A DNA stretch of 8,083 bases from CAYVCP01 sp964450565 (GTDB lineage: Bacteria > Patescibacteriota > Minisyncoccia > Minisyncoccales > CG1-02-41-26): positions 1 through 8,083 of the forward strand of contig CAYVCP010000027.1 of NCBI GenBank assembly GCA_964450565.1, written 5' to 3'. This document shows, piece by piece, positions 1 through 5,781 of this stretch; within the stretch, counting starts at the first letter, position 1; each line of letters opens with the position of its first letter. Below the pieces are notes generated by a model. That model saw only the letters and a list, made by a program, of their open reading frames with translations. It was not told the origin of the DNA and searched no databases. The position numbers and the translations under genes are program-made.

Positions 1-493
1 GCTTGATGGAATACCTCCAGCACCAAGAGGAGTGCCTCAAGTTGAAGTTTCTTTTGATATTGATGCTAATGGCATTTTAAATGTTTCAGCGAAAGACAAG
101 TCAACTGGAAAATCTCAGAGCATAAGGATTGAGGGAAGTTCTGGTTTAAAACAAGAAGAAATAGATAAAATGAAAAGAGAGGCAGAAGAACATATAGAAG
201 AAGATAAAAAACAGAAAGAAATAATTGAGGTAAAGAACACAGCTGACTCTCTAATTTATCAGACAGACAAATCATTAAAAGATTTGAAGGTTTCAGATGA
301 AAGCAAGAAGTTAGTCCAAGATAAAATAGAGGAATTGAAAAAGGTAAAAGATGGTGATAATATAGAGGATATAAAAAAGAAAACACAAGAATTATCTGAA
401 GTTATTCAAAAGATAAGCGCTGAAGCCTATAACCAACAAAAGAAACAAGAGGAAAAAAAGCCTGATGAAGGAGAGGTAAAAGAGAAAAAATAA
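1..493 (+). CDS. dnaK: Molecular chaperone DnaK (Hsp70), C-terminal part, 5' end outside the window
   Basis: Hsp70 chaperone that binds exposed hydrophobic peptides in the cytoplasm in an ATP cycle driven by DnaJ and GrpE. Only about the last 163 residues are present; the frame is open from base 2. It begins in the substrate-binding beta domain with LDGIPPAPRG, a hallmark stretch of DnaK, followed by VEVSFDIDANGILNVSAKD. The lysine/glutamate-rich helical lid follows from about KQEEIDKMKREAEE. The tail is charged and ends in EVKEKK, like the EEVKDKK end of E. coli DnaK. The GTG at 32-34 is an internal valine, not a start, because the conserved sequence continues upstream of it. The ATPase domain and most of the gene lie to the left. 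The TAA stop overlaps the dnaJ ATG by one base (TAATG), so the two are almost certainly translationally coupled in one operon. Confidence 0.97.
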   Translation, partial: LDGIPPAPRGVPQVEVSFDIDANGILNVSAKDKSTGKSQSIRIEGSSGLKQEEIDKMKREAEEHIEEDKKQKEIIEVKNTADSLIYQTDKSLKDLKVSDESKKLVQDKIEELKKVKDGDNIEDIKKKTQELSEVIQKISAEAYNQQKKQEEKKPDEGEVKEKK

Positions 494-1557
494 TGGACTA
501 TTACAATATTCTTGGGGTTGATAAAACAGCGACTCAAGAAGAAATAAAAAAAGCTTATAGGAAACTAGCCCATCAATATCATCCGGATAAAAAGGGGGGA
601 GATGAGAATAAATTTAAGGAGATAAACGAAGCTTATCAGATTTTATCTAGTAAAGAAAAGAGATCTAAATATGATACTTTCGGTAACAATTTTGAAGGAG
701 CTCGATCTGCTGGAGGTTTTGATTTTAATTCTTTCTTTCAACAAGGCAATGATTTTAATGGCATTGATTTAGGAGATCTCTTTGGAGATGCTTTTGGGTT
801 TAGAGGTAGAAAGCAAGAATCAATGAATAAGGGAAGGAACATTGAAGTTGAAATGGAAATTAGTCTCTTTGATACTCTTAATGAAACAAAAAAAGACATT
901 TCTTTAGCTAAGCTAATTGAATGCCAAAGATGTGAGGGATCTGGAGCAGAACCAGGTACTAAGCTAAAGGAATGTTTTTCTTGTAGAGGAACGGGAACTG
1001 TTCAGCAAATGAGAAAGACAATCCTAGGAACAATCACAAGGAATATTGTTTGTCCCGAATGTAAGGGAGAGGGCAGAATTCCTGAAAAACCTTGTAATGT
1101 TTGTAAAGGAGAAGGAAGGATTGAAGGTGAAGAAACTATAGCGATTAATATACCTAAGGGAGTAGATACGGGACAAGTAATTAAGGTGTTGGGAAAGGGA
1201 GAATCAGGAAAAAGAGGAGAACAATCAGGAGACCTTTATATCAGAATTCTTGTTAAGCCACACCCTTTGTTTGAAAGAAGGGGGGACGATCTCTATACTC
1301 AAGTCCCGATAACTTTTTCTCAAAGTGTTTTAGGGGGTGAGGTTGATATAAAAATGATAGACAATAAAAACTTTTCCCTAAAGGTTCCTCAATCAACGGA
1401 ATCTGGAAAGGTTCTAAGAATACAAGGAAAAGGTATTCCTCATTTTTCTAGTTTTGGAAGAGGAAATTTGTTTGTAGAATTATTTATTGCAACACCTAAA
1501 AAATTGACAAAAGAGCAGAAAATGTTATTAAAAGAATTAAGAAATCAAGGATTATAG
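493..1557 (+). CDS. dnaJ: Chaperone protein DnaJ (Hsp40, type I)
   Basis: Co-chaperone that delivers unfolded clients to DnaK and stimulates its ATPase. All class I domains are present in 354 residues. The J domain spans about 1-64 with the HPD motif at 30-32. A Gly/Phe-rich linker covers about 64-107 and is somewhat short. A zinc-binding domain of four CxxCxGxG repeats has cysteines at 144/147, 161/164, 187/190 and 201/204. The C-terminal beta domains run to about 340, with GDLYIRILVKPHPLFERRGDDL as a typical stretch. E. coli DnaJ is about 376 residues, so this copy is slightly compact but intact. The ATG shares its A with the dnaK stop; a purine-rich GAAGGAGAGG lies about 18 bases upstream, too far for a normal Shine-Dalgarno, so coupling to dnaK is likely. 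The tRNA-Lys gene starts six bases after the TAG stop. Confidence 0.97.
   Translation: MDYYNILGVDKTATQEEIKKAYRKLAHQYHPDKKGGDENKFKEINEAYQILSSKEKRSKYDTFGNNFEGARSAGGFDFNSFFQQGNDFNGIDLGDLFGDAFGFRGRKQESMNKGRNIEVEMEISLFDTLNETKKDISLAKLIECQRCEGSGAEPGTKLKECFSCRGTGTVQQMRKTILGTITRNIVCPECKGEGRIPEKPCNVCKGEGRIEGEETIAINIPKGVDTGQVIKVLGKGESGKRGEQSGDLYIRILVKPHPLFERRGDDLYTQVPITFSQSVLGGEVDIKMIDNKNFSLKVPQSTESGKVLRIQGKGIPHFSSFGRGNLFVELFIATPKKLTKEQKMLLKELRNQGL
1504..1531 (+). promoter_or_regulatory. Possible internal promoter for tRNA-Lys inside the 3' end of dnaJ
   Basis: A perfect -35 hexamer TTGACA (1504-1509) is followed after 16 bases by TATTAA (1526-1531) with a TG one base upstream (1523-1524), an extended -10 pattern. 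Transcription would begin near 1538, about 26 bases before the mature tRNA. The caveat is strong: the -35 bases encode part of KLTKEQ, a sequence common at the end of DnaJ proteins, so the match may be a coding coincidence. The tRNA could equally be processed from the dnaKJ transcript. Confidence 0.3.
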
Positions 1558-1563
1558 CAAAAA

Positions 1564-1636
1564 GCCCCTGTAGCTCAATTGGTAGAGCAACTCCCTTTTA
1601 AGGAGGAGGTTCTCGGTTCGATCCCGAGCGGGGGCA
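1564..1636 (+). tRNA. tRNA-Lys, anticodon UUU
   Basis: A full cloverleaf of 73 bases folds by hand. The acceptor stem GCCCCTG pairs with CGGGGGC (one U-G pair at position 6). The D arm is GCTC/GAGC with loop AATTGGTA. The anticodon arm ACTCC/GGAGG has loop CTTTTAA and anticodon TTT at 1597-1599. The variable loop is AGGTT, and the T arm CTCGG/CCGAG has loop TTCGATC. The discriminator is A1636. The next bases are CAA, so the CCA end is not encoded and must be added after transcription. The first anticodon-stem pair (27-43) is an A-G mismatch. UUU reads both AAA and AAG lysine codons, which are abundant in these AT-rich genes. Confidence 0.96.
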
Positions 1637-1656
1637 CAAAGAATACTCTTACAGTT

Positions 1657-1683
1657 AACTAATTTGATTTAGGTTAGTTTTTT
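1657..1683 (+). terminator. Weak intrinsic terminator after tRNA-Lys
   Basis: AACTAA (1657-1662) can pair with TTAGTT (1674-1679) across an 11-base loop, and a run of six T ends at 1683. The stem is only six AT-rich pairs, so it is a weak terminator at best. Its position 20 bases after the tRNA and just before the next promoter fits that role. Confidence 0.45.
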
Positions 1684-1692
1684 GTATATAAT
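1664..1692 (+). promoter_or_regulatory. Sigma-70-type promoter for the S41 protease gene
   Basis: TTGATT (1664-1669, four of six consensus bases) and a perfect TATAAT (1687-1692) are separated by exactly 17 bases. Transcription should start near 1699, only about four bases before the ATG at 1703, so the mRNA would be nearly leaderless. The -35 hexamer lies in the loop of the preceding terminator hairpin. Downstream rplI and pyrG probably depend at least partly on this promoter. Confidence 0.65.
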
Positions 1693-1702
1693 AAAAAATA
1701 TT

Positions 1703-2905
1703 ATGAAAACAAAAACAATTGTAAAAACAATTTCTTTTTTAATTATCCTATCTTTCTTTAGCTTTCTTTCTTTTAAACTTGGTTTCCTTGAAGGAGAAAA
1801 GAACATATTAAAAACTCCACCATTACAAATAACAGATTCTGAAATAGAGAAACCAAATAGTATAAACTTTTCTATTTTTTGGGAAACATGGAGACAATTA
1901 GAAAGAAATTATTTAGAAAAAGAGAATATAGATTATCAAAAAATGGTTTATGGAGCCATAGAGGGTATGGTAAATAGTGTTGGAGATCCTTACACTACCT
2001 TCTTTACTCCCAAAGAAGCAGATAGTTTTACCGAAGAGCTTTCTGGTAAATATGAGGGAATTGGTATGGTTGTTGGCATTAAAGATGATATTTTAACAGT
2101 AGTTTCTCCTTTTCAAGGGACACCAGCAGAGGAGGCTGGATTGAAAGCAGGGGATGCAATCGTTAAAGTAGAAGATACTTTTACTCAAGATCTTAGTATC
2201 GAAGAAGCTGTTAAGCTGATAAAAGGACCGCAAGGGACCAAAGTTAAGCTATTGATTCAAAGAGATGATTGGCAAGAACCAAAAGAATTTTTGGTCAAAA
2301 GAGATGTAATTAAAATTCCTACCTTAGAAAAAGAGATTATTGATGATCAAATTGCTTTAATTAAAATCTATCAATTTAATAGAATTTTATCTTCTGAATT
2401 TCAAAAGGCAGGGCTTGAAGTTTTGAATTCTGATATTAAGAAGATTATTATTGATTTAAGGAACAATCCTGGAGGATACCTTGACGAAGCTATAATAGTG
2501 GCTGGCTGGTTCATAGAAAAGGGAGAGGTTGTAACTTGGCAAGATACAAGAGAAGAGGAAAAAACACCCTATAAATCAAATGGACCTGCTGTTTTTAAAG
2601 ACTATGATGTAGTTGTTTTAATAAATGAGGGTTCTGCTTCTGGCTCGGAAATATTAGCAGGGGCTTTGCGTGATGTAAATCAAGTAAAATTAATTGGTAA
2701 ACAATCCTTTGGAAAAGGATCTGTCCAAGAGCAAATTAGTTTATCAGATAATTCTTCTTTAAAAGTTACAATAGCAAAATGGCTTACACCCGACTTAATC
2801 TCTATTAACGAAGAAGGTTTAATTCCTGATATAGAGATTGATCTAGAAGAGGAGGGGGACACACAACTTGATAGGGCAGTTGAATTTTTGAAAGATTTCA
2901 ATTAA
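1703..2905 (+). CDS. ctpA: C-terminal processing serine protease, peptidase family S41 (CtpA/CtpB/Prc type)
   Basis: Envelope protease that degrades or trims proteins from the carboxy end using a Ser-Lys dyad. The 400-residue protein has a Lys-rich start and a hydrophobic segment at about 10-28 (signal anchor), so the catalytic part should lie outside the membrane. A PDZ domain covers about 117-200, with GTPAEEAGLKAGDAIVKV as its peptide-binding region. The S41 catalytic core follows. Ser313 in GSASGSE is the likely nucleophile and Lys338 in SFGKGSVQ the base, 25 residues apart as in B. subtilis CtpB; Gln342 also matches. The ATG at 1703 is preferred over an in-frame TTG at 1682, because the TTG lies upstream of the TATAAT box and would not be transcribed. 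No Shine-Dalgarno is visible. rplI follows after ten bases. The exact substrates cannot be told from sequence. Confidence 0.93.
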   Translation: MKTKTIVKTISFLIILSFFSFLSFKLGFLEGEKNILKTPPLQITDSEIEKPNSINFSIFWETWRQLERNYLEKENIDYQKMVYGAIEGMVNSVGDPYTTFFTPKEADSFTEELSGKYEGIGMVVGIKDDILTVVSPFQGTPAEEAGLKAGDAIVKVEDTFTQDLSIEEAVKLIKGPQGTKVKLLIQRDDWQEPKEFLVKRDVIKIPTLEKEIIDDQIALIKIYQFNRILSSEFQKAGLEVLNSDIKKIIIDLRNNPGGYLDEAIIVAGWFIEKGEVVTWQDTREEEKTPYKSNGPAVFKDYDVVVLINEGSASGSEILAGALRDVNQVKLIGKQSFGKGSVQEQISLSDNSSLKVTIAKWLTPDLISINEEGLIPDIEIDLEEEGDTQLDRAVEFLKDFN

Positions 2906-2915
2906 GATAAAAAAT

Positions 2916-3359
2916 ATGAAAGTTATACTACAAAAAGATATAGACAACCTAGGAAAAAAGAACGACATTAAAGATGTCAACAGTGGTTTTGCTAGAAATT
3001 TCTTACTTAAAAGGGGATTGGCAAAACTAGCTACAGAAAAAAATGTAAAAGTAGCAGAAGAAATTCAGTCTTCAGAGCTTGAACAATCAAGCAAAGATCT
3101 TGAAAAAGCAGGAGAGATGGCTTCTAAAATGGAAGGAATTGAAGTCGAAATGAAAGTAAAAGTAGGTGATAAGGGCCAACTTTTTGAAAAGATTTCACAG
3201 CAAAAGATAGCGCAATCTTTAGAAGATATGGGTTATAAAATTAAAAAAGATCAGATAATTTTAGCAAAAGATATTAAAGAGATAGGAGAGTATGATGTTA
3301 AAATAAAATTTGAGCATAACTTAGAAACACAAATTAAAGTCATTATTACAGGACAATAA
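2916..3359 (+). CDS. rplI: 50S ribosomal protein bL9
   Basis: Large-subunit protein that binds 23S rRNA near the base of the L1 stalk and helps maintain reading frame. At 147 residues it has the normal family length. The N-terminal RNA-binding domain carries the bL9 signature: G13 and NSGFARNFL at 22-30 with the following LLKRGLAKLA. A charged connecting helix runs through about 41-76 (VAEEIQSSELEQSSKDLEKA). The C-terminal domain begins near GIEVEMKVKVGDKGQLFEKI and is complete. The start follows the protease stop by ten bases, with only A-rich sequence and no Shine-Dalgarno upstream. bL9 is reported missing from some Candidate Phyla Radiation lineages, so an intact copy is mildly informative about lineage. 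Confidence 0.96.
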   Translation: MKVILQKDIDNLGKKNDIKDVNSGFARNFLLKRGLAKLATEKNVKVAEEIQSSELEQSSKDLEKAGEMASKMEGIEVEMKVKVGDKGQLFEKISQQKIAQSLEDMGYKIKKDQIILAKDIKEIGEYDVKIKFEHNLETQIKVIITGQ

Positions 3360-3385
3360 GCTATTATTTCTAGAAATTAATTCTT

Positions 3386-5014
3386 ATGGTAAAATACATT
3401 TTTGTTGCAGGAGGTGTTATGTCTGGTATAGGGAAAGGTATCGCAACAGCTTCTATCGCTAGAATATTAAAGAGCAAAGGTTTTACGGTTGAAGTCTCAA
3501 AAATAGATCCCTATATCAACATTGATGCAGGGACAATGAATCCTATTGAGCATGGAGAAGTTTTTGTAACTGATGATGGGCTTGAATGTGATCAAGATTT
3601 AGGAAATTATGAAAGATTCTTAGACCAAACTTTTTCTCAAGAAAATTATATGACAACAGGCAGAGTTTATCAGTCTGTTATCACCAAAGAAAGGAATTTG
3701 GAATTCAAGGGAAAGTGTGTTGAGGTTGTTCCTCATATCCCAGAAGAAGTAATTTCTAGAATAGAGAATCTGGCTTCAAGAGCTGATTTTGTTTTAACTG
3801 AAATAGGGGGTACGGTAGGGGAATATCAAAATCTTCTTTTTTTAGAAGCAGCTCGAATGATGAAATTAAGAAAGCCCAAAGATATTGTTTTTGTTTTGGT
3901 TAGTTACTTGCCAGTACCAAAAATTATCGGAGAGATGAAAACAAAACCGACCCAGCATGCTGTTAGAACTCTTAATGCTGCGGGATTGCAACCAGATATT
4001 ATTCTTGCAAGATCTTCTTTTCCTTTAGATGAGCCGAGAAAAAAGAAAATATCTACTTTTTGTAATATAAGGGAAAAGGATGTTATTTCAGCTCCAGATG
4101 TTGAATCTATTTATGAAGTTCCTATTAATTTTGAAAGAGATAACTTAGGAGAGATAATTTTAGAAAAGTGTCATTTAGAGAAGAGAAAAAAAGATTTAAA
4201 AGAATGGAAAGAGCTCGTTTATAATATTAGAAATCCAGAAAAAGAGATAAATATTGGTATTGTGGGTAAGTATTTTGAATCAGGTAAGTTTACTTTAATG
4301 GATTCTTACATTTCTGTTATTGAGTCTGTTAAGCATGCTTGTTATGCCTTTAAAGCCAAACCAAAGATTACTTGGTTGTCTGCTGAAGAATATGGAAAGG
4401 ATAAAGAAAAATTAAAAGAATTAAATAATTTTAATGGAGTAATAGTACCTGGTGGCTTTGGGAATAGGGGAGTAGAAGGTAAAATTAAAACTATTGAATA
4501 TTTAAGAGAGAATAAGATACCTTTTTTAGGTCTTTGTTTGGGCCTTCAAATGGCTGTAATTGAATTTGCCAGACATATTTGTAATCTTAAAGAAGCAAAT
4601 TCTACTGAATTTGAATCACACTGCAAAATTCCTATAATTGACACAATGTTAGAACAAAAAAAACTTATAGAAGATAAGAACTATGGGGGGACTATGAGGT
4701 TAGGAGCATATAATTGTAAGATTAAAAAAGATACTTTAGCTTTTCAGGCATACCAGAAAGAAAATATTTCAGAAAGACATAGACATAGATATGAAGTAAA
4801 TAACGAGTATAAGGAAATATTAGAAAAGAATGGCATGGTAATATCGGGTATAAACCCAAAACGTAATCTAATTGAAATTATAGAAATAAAAGATCATCCA
4901 TTTTTTATAGCGAGCCAATTTCATCCAGAATTTAAATCAAGGCCATTAAACCCTCATCCTTTATTTAAGGAATTTATTAGAGCAGGCTTAAAGGAAAAGG
5001 ACCGCATGAAATAA
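3386..5014 (+). CDS. pyrG: CTP synthase (glutamine-hydrolysing)
   Basis: Cytosolic enzyme that makes CTP from UTP, ATP and glutamine, the last step of pyrimidine nucleotide synthesis. The 542 residues match the usual length and both domains are complete. The N-terminal synthase domain has the P-loop GGVMSGIGKG (9-18), KIDPYINIDAGTMNP (39-53), the metal-binding Asp71 and Glu139 (in TEIGGTVGE), and KTKPTQHAVR (186-194 region) for UTP binding. The class I glutamine amidotransferase domain has the oxyanion stretch PGGFGNRG (355-362), the nucleophile Cys384 in GLCLGLQ, and the partners His513 and Glu515 in QFHPEF. The conserved RHRHRYEVN block is at 464-472. It lies 26 bases after rplI without a Shine-Dalgarno; TATTAT at 3362-3367 might be a weak -10, but no good -35 accompanies it. 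The stop faces a convergent gene 21 bases away. Confidence 0.98.
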   Translation: MVKYIFVAGGVMSGIGKGIATASIARILKSKGFTVEVSKIDPYINIDAGTMNPIEHGEVFVTDDGLECDQDLGNYERFLDQTFSQENYMTTGRVYQSVITKERNLEFKGKCVEVVPHIPEEVISRIENLASRADFVLTEIGGTVGEYQNLLFLEAARMMKLRKPKDIVFVLVSYLPVPKIIGEMKTKPTQHAVRTLNAAGLQPDIILARSSFPLDEPRKKKISTFCNIREKDVISAPDVESIYEVPINFERDNLGEIILEKCHLEKRKKDLKEWKELVYNIRNPEKEINIGIVGKYFESGKFTLMDSYISVIESVKHACYAFKAKPKITWLSAEEYGKDKEKLKELNNFNGVIVPGGFGNRGVEGKIKTIEYLRENKIPFLGLCLGLQMAVIEFARHICNLKEANSTEFESHCKIPIIDTMLEQKKLIEDKNYGGTMRLGAYNCKIKKDTLAFQAYQKENISERHRHRYEVNNEYKEILEKNGMVISGINPKRNLIEIIEIKDHPFFIASQFHPEFKSRPLNPHPLFKEFIRAGLKEKDRMK

Positions 5015-5035
5015 GGTACGGCCCTTTGGATTAGC

Positions 5036-5260
5036 TTATTCATATTCATTCCTGGTAATATCCTCAAGGATACTACCAAGTAGAAAAAGTGCTGAGCGTC
5101 CTATATACAGCATTAAAGCGAAAAACAATATTATACATATTATTTTTCCAAAGATTGATCCGATATTCCCAATACCCAAATCTATAAAACAAAATATTAA
5201 GAATACCAAAAGTAAATCAAACAAAATAGCTACCAGTAAATAAAAAATAAATTTTTTCAT
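5036..5260 (-). CDS. Small two-helix membrane protein of unknown function
   Basis: I do not recognise this 74-residue protein. It starts MKKF and has two strongly hydrophobic stretches at about 4-27 and 36-62, joined by a short Gly-rich turn (DLGIGNIGSIFGK), then a charged tail ending NEYE. This predicts a membrane hairpin with both ends on the same side. One Asp (15) sits within the first helix. The start is supported by a strong Shine-Dalgarno (AGGAG, nine-base spacing), unlike most core genes here. It lies 78 bases downstream of rpmA on the same strand, with a hairpin in the gap and no convincing promoter of its own, so partial readthrough from rpmA is the simplest expression route. Its end converges on pyrG. 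The sequence is low-complexity hydrophobic, so family assignment by eye is unsafe. Confidence 0.7.
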   Translation of the reverse strand: MKKFIFYLLVAILFDLLLVFLIFCFIDLGIGNIGSIFGKIICIILFFALMLYIGRSALFLLGSILEDITRNEYE

Positions 5261-5269
5261 TTTTTATCT

Positions 5270-5274
5270 CTCCT
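5270..5274 (-). promoter_or_regulatory. Shine-Dalgarno for the 74-residue membrane protein
   Basis: On the minus strand the sequence AAGGAAGGAGAG precedes the ATG at 5260; its AGGAG core is nine bases from the start. It fixes this ATG as the start and is one of only two clear Shine-Dalgarno sites in the window. Confidence 0.75.
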
Positions 5275-5297
5275 TCCTTAGAAAATATGAGCACAAC

Positions 5298-5329
5298 AAG
5301 AACTATAAAAAAACATTTTTATAATTCTT
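5298..5329 (-). terminator. AT-rich hairpin downstream of rpmA, likely terminator or attenuator
   Basis: The arms 5298-5311 and 5316-5329 form a 14-pair stem (13 Watson-Crick and one G-U in the minus-strand RNA) with a four-base loop. It starts ten bases past the rpmA stop. The 3' arm contains a run of seven U, but no U tract follows the stem, so it is not a textbook terminator. It may reduce readthrough into the membrane-protein gene or protect the rpmA 3' end. Confidence 0.45.
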
Positions 5330-5338
5330 ATTGTAACC

Positions 5339-5611
5339 TTATTTCACATTGACAACTTTAGCTTTCCTTTTATTGCCGGTAAAAAGAGTTTTCTTTTTTG
5401 TTTTAAACTCAACAGTACCTTCTTTTAAGGCAAACAAAGTGTGGTCTTTTCCAACACCAACATTATTTCCAGCAAGCATTTTAGTACCACGTTGTCTAAC
5501 GATAATTTCTCCTGATTTAACTTTTTGTCCACCAGATCTTTTAACCCCTAAGTATTGAGGGTTGGAATCTCTTCCAAGTTTTGTAGATCCAGCTGATTTA
5601 GTTTTTGACAT
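5339..5611 (-). CDS. rpmA: 50S ribosomal protein bL27
   Basis: Large-subunit protein whose N-terminal tail reaches the peptidyl-transferase centre. Conserved segments are all present: GSTKLGRDS (8-16), LGVKRSGGQ (21-29), IIVRQRGTK (36-44) and GNNVGVGKDHTLFAL (48-62). The basic C-terminal extension runs to residue 90. The N-terminus is the short E. coli-like type (MSKTKSAG), without the cleavable extension found in Firmicutes. The usual partner rplU (bL21) is not next to it: upstream is a short divergent reading frame and then xer. The ATG lies only one or two bases from the predicted transcription start and there is no Shine-Dalgarno, so the mRNA looks leaderless. A stable AT-rich hairpin follows the stop. 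Confidence 0.97.
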   Translation of the reverse strand: MSKTKSAGSTKLGRDSNPQYLGVKRSGGQKVKSGEIIVRQRGTKMLAGNNVGVGKDHTLFALKEGTVEFKTKKKTLFTGNKRKAKVVNVK

Positions 5612-5616
5612 ATATT

Positions 5617-5781
5617 ATGATAATAGCAAAAATAGTTAAAAAATTCAAGCCAAAGAAAGAAAATGTATTTCTTTTTCTAATAGTCTTTTTATTAATTTTA
5701 TTAATTTTTGGAATAGGGAAGTTGCTTATTTTCTATTCTGAAAAGCCTCCTTTAGAGATTTATTCTCCTATATCAGAATGA
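5617..5781 (+). CDS. Short single-helix membrane reading frame, possible truncated gene remnant
   Basis: A 54-codon frame with start ATG at 5617-5619 and stop TGA at 5779-5781. The translation has a strongly basic start (KIVKKFKPKK), one clear membrane helix at about 17-40 (VFLFLIVFLLILLIFGIGK), and a short outside segment YSEKPPLEIYSPISE. This layout, basic then helix then polar, is typical of an N-in membrane anchor and is unlikely from random noncoding DNA. The last seven codons are antisense to the 3' end of the convergent xer gene. It may therefore be the N-terminal stub of a longer anchored protein cut off when xer arrived or the region rearranged. It starts only five bases from the divergent rpmA start and has no Shine-Dalgarno or clear promoter. 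It could also be chance. I do not recognise a family. Confidence 0.42.
   Translation: MIIAKIVKKFKPKKENVFLFLIVFLLILLIFGIGKLLIFYSEKPPLEIYSPISE
5620..5648 (-). promoter_or_regulatory. Extended -10 promoter of rpmA, leaderless type
   Basis: Minus strand: TTGAAT (5643-5648, four of six consensus), 17-base spacer, then TGC-TATTAT (5620-5628). The predicted start near 5613 falls one or two bases before the rpmA ATG (5609-5611). The -10 element coincides with codons 2-4 of the divergent reading frame starting at 5617. Confidence 0.65.

Noticed and set aside
66..386. 106-codon minus-strand reading frame opposite dnaK
   Set aside because: It is antisense to the conserved DnaK lid, rich in Leu/Phe/Tyr as expected from the complement of Lys/Glu codons, and has no control signals.
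1682..1702. TTG at 1682 as the start of the S41 protease
   Set aside because: It would place the TATAAT promoter box inside the coding sequence; the ATG at 1703 begins a normal signal-anchor sequence.
2680..2901. 73-codon minus-strand frame opposite the end of the S41 protease
   Set aside because: It covers the catalytic Lys region of the protease in antisense; its serine-rich translation is a by-product of the opposite strand.
4996..5027. Possible terminator hairpin at the pyrG end (AAAGGACCG with CGGCCCTTT)
   Set aside because: Nine-base arms with one mismatch and a 14-base loop, overlapping the pyrG codons and without a T tract on either strand. Too weak to annotate, though the convergent junction needs some terminator.
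5349..5558. 69-codon plus-strand frame opposite rpmA
   Set aside because: It lies wholly inside the conserved bL27 gene in antisense and has no promoter or ribosome site.
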